Assembly (NCBI GenBank): GCA_008477525.1 | Contig: SPDT01000007.1 | Span: 4,092,001 to 4,156,000 of the forward strand | Source: Hypomyces perniciosus | Lineage: Eukaryota > Ascomycota > Sordariomycetes > Hypocreales > Hypocreaceae | DNA: 64,000 nucleotides | Direction: 5' to 3' | Made by a program: the position numbers and the translations under genes | Shown here: positions 31,300 to 44,059 of the stretch, piece after piece | Layout of the letters: the number at the start of each line of letters is the position of its first letter | Position numbering within the stretch: the first letter of the stretch is position 1 | Notes under the pieces: generated by a model | What the model was told of the DNA's origin: nothing | The model's database searches: none | Seen by the model: the letters and a program-made list of their open reading frames with translations, nothing else

Positions 31300-34200
31300 C
31301 GCCGACAGAACAAGCTCGTGCGAGCAGCCAGACTCGAGCTCTACGGCCCGTCCCTGCAGCCCACGACACCCCCCCAAAGCCGCCAGACCTCGATTCCGAT
31401 CCCGTATCGCCCTCAAGAGACCCGACGCCGTCGAAGATTGCCACAACAGATAAGAATCATGTGGAGGGCAGTTCTCACTCAGTCGGCGGCAGCCGGTTCC
31501 TCCGGGACCCCCTAGGCCTGACTGCTGAGGGGGGTCGCTCAGAGTCCCAGAGCCCATTCCGATTGACCATGCCTACGATATCACCTGGCCAACTTGCCTT
31601 CTCCGCGATGCAGTATCTGCCAGTCCCCGTCCTCGTCCTGAATAACTTGAAGACCGTTGTCTTGGCAAATGAGGCCATGGGGAGGATGCTTGGCCTTGTC
31701 TCCGACGACCTGAGTGACGAGGATGCGTTGGCGACTATTGAACAATTACGTGGCCAGACATTATCACAAGTTGGCATTGATATGCTACAGGACGGCCACC
31801 CAATCTGGGTTAAATGGGAAGCCTTCTTGGACACCTTGGTTGCTGAGGTTGGTGCTCGGCCTCCTACTTTGGACCAACAACAAGCTTTCCAGTCCGGAGG
31901 TGACGCCACTCCGACCATCAACTCTGTATCGCAGCTAGATGGCCAATCGAAATCGATCGGACGTCCGACTCAAGATGCCATCGTGGAAGTCGTGATTACC
32001 CGCAAGGGCATCAGCAAAACGACCTTTGATATTCGATACAAGTCCAAGGAATCTGAGTATCAGGCTTTTGCCAAAATGATCATCACAATATGGGAAGTTG
32101 AGGAGAAGCAGACGTATTTCACTCTCACATTTACTAATACCCAATCCACTCCGTCAATGCCTCCAAACACAAAAAGGGCGGTTGCAAGATCCAACATTCT
32201 TGAGGCAGCTGAGCGAAGATCTATCGTCAATTCTAATCCTTCATCCATCGCGTCAAGTCGGGATTCTAGCTCGCCATCATTCTACAGCCCGGGTGTAATC
32301 ACCATGTCTTCAAGCCCATTTCCGCCAATGGGACCGCCGACCATCGCTTCCCATGCTCACTCAAGCACCCCGTCAATGCTGCAGAAGATGATTCGGATGA
32401 AGGACGCCTTGATTGACAGTACTCAGACGCCAGTTGTTGCAATGTGGAAGGACGGGAGCGTGATATTCCCGAATAAAGCGATTAGAAAGTTACTCCCTCC
32501 GAATGCCGACCTCGACTCTACGGATGGATTTCACATCCTGGCGAACTGGAAACTTTGGACTGAAGACTTCTCTCGACCTCTGGATATTGACGAATACCCC
32601 CTTTCAATATTAGTTAGGACTGAGAAGCCATTTCCCGGTATGCGCGTCGGGATGTATGATGACGATGGGAAGAAGATTATATTCGACGTATTAGGCGAGG
32701 GATTATACGATGATACGACACACGAGTTCCTTGCTGGCGTGGTTACTGCTCGCGACGTTACAATGATGACGGAAGAGATATCTCAAATAAAAGAACGTGA
32801 TGAGGAGCGTTTCAAGATCATATGCGATACGATGCCGCAATTGGTATGGACGGCGAAGCCAGATGGGCGGCACGATTTTTTCAATACAAGATGGTACACG
32901 TACACAGGCTTAACGCCAAGTGATTGCCTGGGCAGGGACTGGCTGGGTGCTTTTCATCCTGACGACATGCCTGAGGGCCTCACTAGGTGGAAGCGCTCCT
33001 TAGAGACTGGGGAGCCCTATATGATGGAGTATCGCTGTCGCAGCAAGGATGGGGAATGGCGATGGTTTCTTGGTCGTGCCCTGGCTGTACGGGACAAAGA
33101 AACCGGTCAGATCGAGAAATGGTTTGGTATGTTAACCCTCTACACATGACGAAGTCAGTCTCTCATCAATGGCCAACAGGAACCTGCACCGATATACACG
33201 AGAGCATGCAGACCAAATTGAGTGCCAAGCGCACTCGTCAACAACTGCTCAGCGTCATCGCCCATTCCCATGTCACAATTTTCACTGTTGACCCAGAGCG
33301 ACGGCTCACTATGCTTGAGGGTGCCTTGATCTGGAACAACGCTTGTGAGGACAACCACGACGGTAGCAGGTGGTACATAGGCGAGAATATGTACAAGGTT
33401 TTCAACCGTCTAACGGAGCAGATGCCTGATGATGAGCGCCCCCAGTGGCTTCAATCTATCGAGGATATTCTCGAAGGAAGGAGCAATGAGGATCTCAAGG
33501 AACATGGACTTGGTGAGTTATTCGAAAGTGCAAAATCGTGTTTCCAAACTTACCCAAAGCAGATGACCGCTGGTATCGAACGCGATTTCTACCAATGCTC
33601 GGCAAAAAGACACAAGATAGTAAATCAACAAACGAGACTTGCATCGAGGGCGTTATTGGCGTGATCATGGATGTCACCGAGCTGAAGGTCCGAGGAGAAG
33701 CGTTGCGAGAACAGTCCAAGGAGAAGCGCCGTGCTATGGCGAACGAGGCAGCTGCTAAGGAGGCGACGAGGTTGAAGAGTCAGTTCCTGGCCAACATGTC
33801 ACACGAAATTCGGACACCAATCACCGGAGTTCTCGGAATGGCTGAACTGTTGGGTGACATGCAGTTGAGTGATGAACAGCGTGAATACGTCGACAATATT
33901 CAGAGCTCTGCAACGTCTTTACTGACCGTCATCAATGACATTCTGGACTTTTCCAAGGTTGAATCCGGCCGATTGGATATCGAGGAGGTTCAATTCTCGC
34001 TATCCCTTATTGTTAAGGAGGTCGGACGAATGCTGCAGTTCGCCGTCGAACGCAAGAATCTGGATTTCCAGTCGGACATTGGAGGCGACATCGCAAATGA
34101 CATGGTTGTTATCGGAGATCCCGGCAGATTGCGGCAGATTATTACCAACCTTCTCACCAATAGTATCAAGTTTACCAACCAAGGATACGTGAGATTCTCC

Positions 34201-35547
34201 GTGGTTAAGGAGCGTGAGACTGCAGAGGCGATTGAGGTCAAATTTGTTATTGAAGACTCCGGAATTGGCATCCAAGAAGATGTGCGCAGAAAGCTCTTCA
34301 AGCCTTTTAGTCAAGGCGACGCATCAACCGCGCGGCGATTTGGCGGTACCGGACTTGGACTCACCATCTGCAAAAATCTGCTAGACCTGATGAATGGCCG
34401 CATCACCTTGGAATCAACTGTAGGAATTGGGACCACAGCAACATTTTGGGTGCCATTCATTAAACCAAATGGGACCAGGGACCCAACCTTGGCGGGACCC
34501 GGGGCTATACCTGACCGGTTGCAGTCTGAACTCAGCATATCATGCAACAGTTCGGAATATGAGCAATTCACCACGACATCCCAGGGGTCAGATGGTGCAG
34601 TGACTTCCTCGTCCAAACCTCGTCGCCGCCCGTCCACACGGACACCGCCATCGACCGAGCAAGAGTTGCCCCTGTCAGAACGTTCTCGGCTGCATATCTT
34701 GGTGGTAGAAGACAAGTAAGTATTTATCATCGAGAAACAATAGAGTGGAGATACTGACCAGTACTTCCAAAGCCCAGTTAACCAAAAGATCGCCACCAAG
34801 ACCATTGGGAAGCTCGGTTTCCAGGTCTCTGCAACCTGGAATGGCAAGGAAGCATTGGACTATATGATGGGTGCATCCCAAGGACAGAACAAGAAGCCAG
34901 ACATTATCTTGATGGATGTACAGATGCCGATCATCGACGGATACAAGTGCACTCACCTTCTACGACATCACTTCCCCTATAAGAGTTTGGTTCAAGACGT
35001 CCCCATTGTGGCCATGACTGCTTCCGCGATCCAAGGCGACCGTGAGAAGTGTACGAGGGCAGGTATGGATGACTATCTCTCGAAACCGGTGACGATGAAA
35101 GTGCTGGAGAAGATGTTAATAAGATGGTCCCTATCACGGCGAGTCCAACCACGGTCGGAGCCCACCGCTTCTGATTGTTCAGAGATCGGTGAGCATTGTG
35201 AAAACGCGGACATTCCACATGTGGGTATCGAAGAAGATCTACCCACAGTTCCCTTGTCTGAGGATATCCACAACAGTCCGGTAACGCCCCGTCCGTTGAC
35301 CACGAATGGGCAATACGAACCATCACTATTTGACTCATCAGTCGCCGAGATGGCGCCACCAATCAGGCGGCCAGAAGGCGAGGAGGAGTGGTCCAACATG
35401 CTTTATGAAACGAAACTCATCGACGCAGCAGGGGGGGTGCCTGCTGATCTCCGTAGCACTTCGTTCACCGAACCAGGAACAGGAGCAGCCCTGACAGAGG
35501 AAAACGTCAACAAGTTGGAAAAGGTGCGTGAGCAGCCACGGAGGTGA
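31296..35547 (+). CDS. PAS-domain hybrid histidine kinase
   Basis: Exons are 31296-33126, 33180-33512, 33563-34715 and 34773-35547 (1,363 aa). ATG 31296 is the first in frame. The ~85-residue N-terminus is disordered. Sensor part: a PAS-like region (PVPVLVLNNLKTVVLANEAM), a second region near residue 370 (PVVAMWKDGSVIFPNKAI) and a clear PAS/PAC (FFNTRWYTYTGLTPSDCLGRD through GEWRWFLGRALAV). Transmitter: H-box NMSHEIRTPITGVLG (phospho-His about residue 800), N-box ITNLLTNSIKFT, G-boxes DSGIGI and GGTGLGL. Receiver: LHILVVEDNPVNQKIA, phospho-Asp in ILMDVQMPIIDG (about 1153), Lys in LSKP. No membrane segment is seen, so it is probably cytosolic. It should pass phosphate through a Ypd1-type carrier. 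I cannot assign it to a named fungal HK group. The C-terminal ~170 residues are disordered, and a last intron at GTGCGT (35524) is possible. Confidence 0.93.
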
Positions 35548-36561
35548 CAAAACATGACTTCGAATGAGACGTTTGACGTTTGATGTGCTTGTCGCCATGC
35601 CCTCCATTGCCTTTTTTATTATTACCACCATCCCTATGTTTTTTTTCTTGGACGGAAAAGTTTTTATGAGATCTAGCATTGCCTGTGAGCGAGGCAACCT
35701 GAAACTTTATGTGCTACGGATTTTTATTTTTTTGTGGATATTTTACAGGATGTTGCTCTTGAAGAGGCGTTGCATAAGGGGTCAAACAGAGCGGTTCAGC
35801 GACGCACACGCACACACACACGAAGGAAACCAGGAATACGTACAAGGACGCTTTGCCTAGTTGGCCGGAATGGTGAGGGATCATCTCGTTATTCGGCTTT
35901 GTCTTTTTTTCTTCTCATCTTCCTGTTATAGGATGGCCCCCCTTTTTTTCTCTGTTGGGCCTCATTTTGGAGACATACTATTAGAACGGACTGGGCTTAT
36001 GGCTTTGGGCATTCCCCCCCCCTGAATATTGGCTTTTATGGATGGATGGATGGATGGGCGTCAACATCACGCGCTCGCAAATATGCTGAGAAGGATGGGT
36101 ATTATGGCAGACTTGTATCGGGATATCACAATTAAAAAGTGGTGTAATGAGCTATATGGATGACAAGGTGTGCTGAATAACAAGACCTCAAACTCTTTTT
36201 TATACTATTAAACCCCATTGTGGTGACACGATGGAGAGATTCATGTTTCATGATTATGCCATGAGCTCAGCTACGATTCTTCTGCTCTTTCCAAGACACA
36301 TTCACTGTTCTTGACCCATTCAATGCTGTGATGATAAATACCATTCATCGGTGTACGAAAGCAACTAACTGGCCTGGGCCTACTACTATTTAACAGCCCA
36401 TTTCCGCTGTTGTGGATCCGATCCTTCTGGGATACATACCTCATATATGGCTATGCAAAACCATCATGATAAGGGGGAAATCAAAAAAGAAAATGTGTAT
36501 TGCTTAGTATACAAAAAACTAATTGGTTAGAGCAAATGTAGAGTTATAGCGGGAAAACGCT
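35548..36561. other. shared 3' region of histidine kinase and noxA genes
   Basis: 1 kb between two convergent genes. It has T-rich runs (35600-35760, 35900-35960), a GGAT microsatellite (about 36040-36058) and no supported coding sequence. Confidence 0.5.
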
Positions 36562-38374
36562 TTAGAAATGCTCTTTCCAGAAGCGGAAGTCAACTTCCCG
36601 CGTCGTGGCGGCCTTGCAAGCAGTCCTGATATCACGAGCTGTGCAAGTTCAGTTAGTAAGGGGGTTCACGATGGAGGAAAAGGGGCTGGAAGCTACGTAC
36701 CTGCTGCGGAAGGACCGCAGAAGTAAACACCAATTTTTGTCTTCATGCTTCCCTCCAGGCCACTGATATATGTCCTGTCGAGGATACCGTCCCGCATGGT
36801 TGTGAATAGGCGGGAAAAGTTGGGACGACCAAAGTTCGTCCGGGACTTGAGCTCAGTCAGGGGGTCCATATCAGCACCAACACTGTTGAGAACAATGTTC
36901 TGGGTGGTGTCCATGTCGAGCTTCTGGGTCAAGTAGGTGTGGATCTTGAGAAATTCGACGCCTCCGCTTCCGGGCACGCGGGCAGCCTCGTTCGACTGCT
37001 CCTCAAGCGAGGAGAGCAAAGTCTGGAACCACTCGAATGAGCCAGTATCCTTGCAAACCCAGATGAACTCGACTCGGCGGAGACGAGAAGGAGGGTTGGG
37101 GGAGTTGCGGAGGTGCCAGATGTTCTTCAGGATGGATGCCCATGGAGTGACACCGATACCGGTGCCGATGAGTACAGCGATTTCGTTCTCGAAGACGTCC
37201 TCGGCGGGAGCACCATAGGGGCCGTCGATACGAAGGGCAGGCATCTGCTGGCCATTCTGCAAAGCGACTTCGTACATACCCATAGGGTCAACGCCATCGT
37301 AGAACTTGGCCTGAGCTGCACCCGCACCGAGGGCGTCACCCAATTGCCGCGTAAAGTCACCAACCTGTCGTACATGGACAGAAATATAGGGGTCGAATGG
37401 GCAAGAGGTAATGGTGAAAGGGTGCCACTGATACTTGGAGATGGAGGGGACCTGCAGGAACAGCCACTGGCCTGCCTTGTACTTGAAGGATGGCTTATTG
37501 AACTGGATCTCGACCGCATCATATGGGTGGCGGATGACACGGGTGATCTTGGTCTCACGACGAGCACGAACCTCGCGGTACAGACGCTCAAGCAAGTAGA
37601 AGCCACCAGTGACAAGTTCCCATCGCCATCCGAGATAGCCAATGCAGTGCGTCCAGTACTGCTCGCCAGCAAAGGGCGAGAATGCGTCGACGGAGTCACG
37701 GACGAAGCAGCCGACAGTGTGGGTGTAGAGCGCCAGGAAGAAGGGGATGAAGAGGTGGTGCGTGTACCAGAAGGTCTCAAAGGACTGTTGGCGGATGCGG
37801 GCGTGCGCAGTGGTGTACATCAGCAACATGCAGAGAAGCATGACGTGACCAGTAATACCACCGGGCTGAGCGTAGTGGATTTGAAGAGCTGAAACGGGAC
37901 GAATCTGAGTCAGCTCGACGTTGTAGAAGTTGACGTAGTGAGCTCCAACGTGACAGATGGTGAAGAATAGCATCGCATACGCAAGCTGGCGGTGCATCCA
38001 CAAGTTCTCATCGAGAGGAATGAAGCGGATCTTGGGACGAACCCAGCGCATGATAGTTCGACAGACAGGGAGTAGGATGAGCATGCCATCGACACTGAGA
38101 ACCAGACCAGCACCACGAGAAATCCATACTGAGAACTTGAGTGTATTTAGACCCTTCAATCGCTCATCAGAAGCTTGCTTATACCTGGAGAGGGATCTTT
38201 GCATTAGTTTCTTTGCTGTTGTTTTGGGTCAGGTCGAAGAGGCCAGGGAAAGGGGACTCACCATCCATAAGCGAAGATTCCCCAGTGGAACCCCCAGAAA
38301 AGAATGTGGAAGAGGAATTTCTGGGGAGTAAACTGCTTGCGAATCAATTCGCCATATCCAAGTTGGCCTGCCAT
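36562..38374 (-). CDS. noxA: NADPH oxidase NoxA catalytic subunit
   Basis: Exons in transcription order: 38374-38262, 38184-36701 and 36638-36562 (557 aa, usual length). The first exon gives MAGQLGYGELIRKQF and ends at FAYGW; the last encodes ARDIRTACKAATTREVDFRFWKEHF. Role: a membrane flavocytochrome moving electrons from NADPH to oxygen to form superoxide, used in fungal differentiation. Features: ferric-reductase transmembrane bundle with paired heme His residues (HRQLAYAMLFFTICHVGAH and THHLFIPFFLALYTHTVG), FAD site HPFTITSCP, NADPH sites GPYGAPAEDVF, IGTGIGVTPWASIL and YFCGPS. There are no EF-hands, which agrees with NoxA/B and not NoxC. In other fungi activity needs NoxR, Rac and a NoxD-type partner, none encoded here. 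Confidence 0.97.
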
Positions 38375-41300
38375 CTTGAATGATGGCTTTTATATCCCCC
38401 CTCTTGAATTATGGCTAGCAGCGATTAAGCGTCGACCCGTGACGGTATCAACAGAGAGGATCGGTATTCAGGGAGGGTTGAAGGCTTGTCTCCAGCAACC
38501 GCTAGCCCAATCGATGCCTGAACTCGACTGATGAGATTGTCGTCGTCCCGTCTCTTTTCCAGATGTTTCCCGATTAAGCCTGAAGTTCCACTTTAAATCC
38601 AAGACCGGTGCTGAAAACCACACAAATGCCCAAGCCAGAGAGAATAAAGAATGAGATTCGAACTAGAAGATAAAGGAGAGTAATCCGAGCCAGCAGTAAT
38701 TAGAAAGAAAAGGTCCAGAAGGACGTTGAAGAAAGAAAGAAAGCAAAAGTCGGCTGCTCTTGGGCCTCGCCGGGTGACAGCTGGGGGAAACAAGAAAAAA
38801 GAGAAGTTCAAGTCTGGGCGAGACCAGTATGATAAAAGAGGACTCTGCCTGGGCCAGGCGGTTTCAAACACGGGCGAACCAGAGTAGTGACGGGAAAGTG
38901 TGGGATCCGGGAATGGTGGCACAGGTTTCTTCCTTTGAGTTCGGATGTTGAGTTTCCTGGTATGATGAAACCAAGACCCCTGCGGGTGCCAGACAGGCTG
39001 CGGCCAAATAAATGGTGAAGCCTTGATGTCCAGCGAGGCTCGGCAAATTTGCTTGTTTAATGGCAGAAAGATCAGGCGTAGCAAGTGGCGCTTCGATGTC
39101 CCGAATGCTCAGAAGGTCGCAGACGATGGAGCCACGGCGCGATAATGAGACGACGGGGGAACGGGACGTGCGACGATGCGTGTGAGAGACACACAGTTGA
39201 CGGTTTCGAAGTGGACTGGGGCTGTTTGGAGCTGCTGGAGGGGCGTGTCCTGAGTCAAGCGATGCCACCCGCTATGCAGTATTAGCTCTATTGCGCTGTG
39301 CGATGAAATGCAACGCGACGCACAAGTCCCAGACGAAAAATCGAAATGCAAGTGAAGCCAGAAACGAGGGCGTTGTGTGTAATTGTATGCCGTACCTACA
39401 TGAGGACGCATGTCGGGTGTTCCCCGCTTCTCCACCACTTCTTGCCCATGGATTCGAATCTCTCGCCATAAAAATAGCCTCCAAGAGCATGGATTACAGA
39501 TGTTCTCGGTGCAAATAGCTCATGTCCATGCCGTCACCTCTGGGCTGCCCGCCCTTTTCGCGTTCCACAACGTCTGTGACTGGCTGGGTACCTTTCGCAC
39601 CGGCGCACGATGGGGGGCCGCCAGGCCTGATGTGGCAATGGTGATGGGAGCACGGCGCTTAAGAGGCTGGATGTTGGCCAACGAGGGCGCAGGCTGGTGT
39701 CCCCTGAACCGGATGCACGGTGATGGCCTGGCGCACGATTCTGTAGTGCCCTTCCCGATCAACCCCTGTCTGTCTCGCTATCATCGATTGTCGGGGCACA
39801 TGCTCGCCAGGTCAAGGTCGGGTTCTGACAGGTCACAGATCGAAGACATGCGACGAGCCTCATGTGATTGAGGGATTAGGACGGATAGAGTTCAGACTCT
39901 TCTCGCTTCGAGCACTATTCCACACCTGCTCCGTAGTAGTAGAATTCGTATCTTTCGTAAGTGCACCAGCCATCAACGGGGGGGTTTGTTTGAATCGATT
40001 CAAGTCGTGATTTAGATAGAATGCAATGTGTAGAGTTTCCCTGCCAAACGCTCAGAGGCCTAGAGCTAACTGCCCAGGCGCTGAGTGCACGCACTCCTTC
40101 CCCGCTAGAATTCCAGGCGGTTATCGTTATCTAGATACCTAGTACTTCGTACTTCGTACATATCTACCTAGTAGGTACAGCATGGCTTCCATTCTCCTGC
40201 AATCGACACGCCCGCTGCCTCTTCCTGCTCCCTGCTGACCCAATTGACAAATCCCCATTGAATGAAACGAGCAACTGCCCGAAACCCGAAACGCTGGTGC
40301 CGCCACCTAGATCGGTCGCATTACATGAATACCTTAATTATGCAACCGCCCCCACCACGGGTTTATGGTGGGTAAGATCCTGCAACTGTTTCTGGTTCAT
40401 TACCGAGGCCTCGGTGCTCTTGGCCAGCAAAGCGAGATGTGAATAGGCGGCCAGGAACCAGAAACCGATTGTGCTAGCGAAGCAGCTTCCGGGGTTGTCC
40501 TCGGAAACACAATGGGATGATGGGAATATTGTACGATTCTGACCTCATTGCTCACAACTAGTGTTCAAAGCGCAGCATTCGCATGGTATATATAACTGAG
40601 GGCTGAGGACTGAAATGGGTGCTTCAAGACTCGACTCCCTCCAATCCGTATTTACCTGAAAACCCAGCCGGACCACCGTCTCGAACGCCGATGATCCAAC
40701 GCTTACGGATATGAGGAGGCCAAAATACTAGGAAGATAGATACTTCAAGAAGGGCATCGGAAACCCACTCGATCGATATATGAACAAGGTGCCAGAGCTT
40801 GTCGCTGGTACTGAAAAGGTATCGAAAGTAGTGGAATTGTCGACAGCCTGGAAATCCCCTACAGCGAGCCGAATGATCCAATGGAGAGGACAAACAACTC
40901 AGCTCCTGTTGCGGCCTCTGGTTAACGAAGAGGAAAATATATTTCTGGGGGAATTGCGACGTCTGTGTTTCTATGAGAGATACTCGACTGCACGAAGATG
41001 ACCGCTTGCAGATATCGACCGTTTGCTACCCGGGGATGTTTCTAAGGATAACTCGCAGGTGAATGGGTTTTGGTCATTAATACGTGGCGGAGGCACTGGC
41101 GATGGGGAAATTGAAGTGCCTAGCCTGAGGCCCCATGCAACCTACCTACGTGGCTGGCAGTATGAAATGTAAAAGTGTATCCTATGGCTGCCAACTCCAG
41201 TGAATTGTACCTGGGATTTGAGACTGGAAATCCGAGGATAGAAATCAGCTGGCGATGCGTATGCATAGGAAGGTGATGAGCTAAAGGGATCTTCAACTTC

Positions 41301-42218
41301 GCCGTTCAGAAACAACATAGTAGCTACTTATTAGTTACCTTCGAAGGCAATGAAATTTATAATAATACTGTATGCGTTTAGTGTAGTAGTTGTTTCGGCT
41401 GCCAGACATACTACCGGATGGAGACAGGCATACCCTACAGCTTCCAATTGGAAAGGAGATTTTGAGAGAGCCACGTCTTGTTAATTAAGCTTGTGTGTAG
41501 AAAGGGTTAGTATTCTTTAAAAAAAAGTGCTCTTCTGGTCAGAAATAGTACGACTCAATATTCGGGTTATTCGGATGCTAGCAATATGTTGGAGAGAGTT
41601 GCACATTCATGATGGGTGAATAGTCCTTGAGACATTGCCGACGTCATCGACACTGCACGAGACAACCACAGAGAGGATAGGGTATAAAGGGAGGCAAGTT
41701 AAAGATAAAGGATCCTCAAGCAATAGCGATAGTTCTGACAATGGTGAGGTAGTCTTAACTAGCTTGTGTCTCACCCATTTAACTGAGGTATCTAGCCGCA
41801 GTTACAAACTAGTTCATCAATCATTCACTGAACCTCATCTTCCCCTGTGAATCATGCCACAGTAACTCCATTAGTTTTTACTGCATTGTACCACAGGCAG
41901 CTAGACTTGGATTTGTATGCTTGACCACCGAGCGAAAGAAACAGGCATTGAGACTGAGAGGTCCAAGCCGCAAGCTATGAAGTCATGAATAGGGCATGTC
42001 ATTTCGTAACCTAACTACCGCCATACAGCGACACATCATAAGCCTGTTTTGTGCGACAATACAAAAAGAGCCGAAGCAAAAGGGGTATCTGCGCAAGAGA
42101 AACAATAGCAGCGGCACATTGTAATGATACCAGCATCACTCAACGCAATCGCTACAGCATTCGAACAAAGCATCTCAATCCCCCCCCAGCACCTCAAATC
42201 ACTTGTCCCGTTGAAAGT
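38375..42218. other. 3.8-kb gene-free region upstream of noxA
   Basis: Holds the noxA promoter on the left and the 3' side of the small membrane-protein gene on the right. Open frames here (up to about 150 codons) lack family motifs. A TAGTACTTCGTACTTCGTAC-like run lies near 40140-40165, related to the TACTCCGTA element. The 41.3-42.1 kb part is AT-rich. A small unrecognised gene cannot be excluded. Confidence 0.45.
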
Positions 42219-43085
42219 TTAGTAAACTCTCGCCGACGACCCCCAAGGCAAATCTGTCTCGGAACTTTCATCAGAAGAAACTGGGGTGGTCTTGCTCTTG
42301 CGTTTCTTCTTTGAAATCACCTCCACAGCCGCCGGCGGCTCGGCTGCCTCGTCGCCGCTCTCATCATGGTACCGCTCCTGATCGTCTTGAGCCAGCACTC
42401 TTACATAGCTGCGGCGCCGCTGGAAATACTTAAGCCAGGGGAGCTCGGGCAGTGAGGAAGGTCTTAGGTGATAGCTGCAGCTGGGGCACTCCGGTGGCAC
42501 AGCGCGCCACGCGAGCCACTGGACGATGCTGTGGATGGCGAGGCCTTCGTAGATGGCTTGCAAGCCGGCAAGGAGATGGGCAGAACTAAAAATTGGGCAT
42601 GTCAGTCCCAGTGCCAGCCAAGGCATCGATTGGGCTTCAATCATGAGAATGGCAGGGGTGACCTACAAGCTCGCGAAGATAGGCATGGTGGCATAGGCAG
42701 CAAGCATGCTAAGCGAAGGAGAGTCGCTATGATCAATCCATGTGAAGACAAGGACCACCATCAACGACGCGGCAAGGACAATATCCAAGGCAAAGACAGT
42801 GATGGGATGCGTCAGCCGGGCACGGATACTGTTGGCGCAGTGGGGCTCGGAGCTGACAACCGACTCAGCATCGACATCAGCATCGGCAGGATTGGCAGCA
42901 GCACGGAGGAGCAGGATGGCGGTGACAGCCGACACTGTTTGGGGAACAAGCCCAACTGCTGGGACAGGCTGATGCGAGAGGACGCCGTGGGCGATGCAGA
43001 GGGCAAAGGACGGAGCGTAGGAAGCAATGGCCAGGAGGCGGAGAGGACGGGCCACGGTGTCGGGGGTGGGTTCTTCCATTTCCAT
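42219..43085 (-). CDS. small four-helix membrane protein of unknown function
   Basis: Exons in transcription order: 43085-42667 and 42585-42219 (261 aa). The intron has donor GTAGGT, branch site ACTGAC and acceptor TTTAG, and restores the frame. A second ATG at 43079 is equally possible as start. Hydrophobic segments: LRLLAIASYAPSFALCIAH, VGLVPQTVSAVTAILLLRA, VFALDIVLAASLMVVLVFTW and a fourth across the splice junction (MLAAYATMPIFASFSAHLLAGLQ). The C-terminal ~90 residues are hydrophilic, with ELPWLKYFQRRRSYVRV and an acidic end before a basic KKKRKSK run. I recognise no family. Splice signals and composition support a real gene. Confidence 0.72.
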
Positions 43086-44059
43086 GACGGGCAGCGTCTG
43101 AGAGGCTGGAGCAAGAGGAGGAGGAAGAGAGATACGAGTAGTAGTAGCAGTAGATGATTTGGGGGTGGAGCTCGACAGGAAAAGGGGAGAGCTCTCTTTT
43201 TGAGCATTGAGATGGAGCTTAACTGCGTCAGCTAACCGCTAACCAGCCCCGAGATAGGCGGAAAGAACCCCTGCCGACCAATCCAATGGGGATATCTGGA
43301 GTGGCGGCAGTTAGTGTGGCGCGATCTTGGAGCTATGGCCTATAATGTGATCTGATATCGATATCAATACTACTACTACTACTACATACTACCACAACCT
43401 CCGTACATAATACTGCATCCGCAGGAACATGTTGTAGTTTGTAATCTCTGTGTGTATGGAGACTGTTTAGATGGATATTTGCAGACCTGCGATTGCCAGT
43501 CCGCTTGCGTGGGTTTGTTGGTGCAATGCAAGGTTGAATGGGCTATCCACCCCGGCTGCTCATGAACAGCAAACTTGGTATGCCTTCTACAACATCCCGT
43601 GCAACTATTCAAGAACAGTCATGAACGCTTGTTTCCATTTTACTTAGCTATTGTTTATTACTCTCTTCTATGTATTGAATAGAAGTTTTCACTACCTAGT
43701 ACCCCAAAATACCTAGTTGGGCAGCCGCCCAAAAAAAAAAAAGTGCAGCGTCTGCCTCCGTTTGGCCTCATCGACCTGACAGCTGGCAGTCAGTCTGACA
43801 CTCACGACCTTTTCAGAAAAATAAACAAAGGCTAGTTCAGAAATTTCTCAGATTCGACTCAGGGCAACTGGTCGTCAGGCATAACTAAAAAAATCCCCAC
43901 CTCCCCCGAACTTCCCTCTTTTTCCCTCCATCTTCAGACCTCTTCACGTCTTCACGATTTTCATCACGAACGCACGAACAACGCCTCGATAACCTATCCC
44001 ATCATCATATTGACTCTATATCCCTCTTCTTCTTCTTCCTCTTCCTTTATTTCGTCAAG
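43086..44059. promoter_or_regulatory. divergent promoter region
   Basis: 974 bases between the small membrane-protein gene (-) and the large acidic protein gene (+). Contains a TAC-repeat run (43366-43392), an A-tract (43732-43742) and long pyrimidine runs just before the + strand ATG (43900-44055). Confidence 0.45.

Noticed and set aside
39410..39871. 153-codon open frame upstream of noxA
   Set aside because: Low-quality composition, no motif, no splice signals that extend it and no sign of conservation.
42663..43157. Plus-strand frame across the small membrane-protein gene
   Set aside because: The minus strand has good splice sites and hydrophobic helices; the plus frame is a charged shadow without features.
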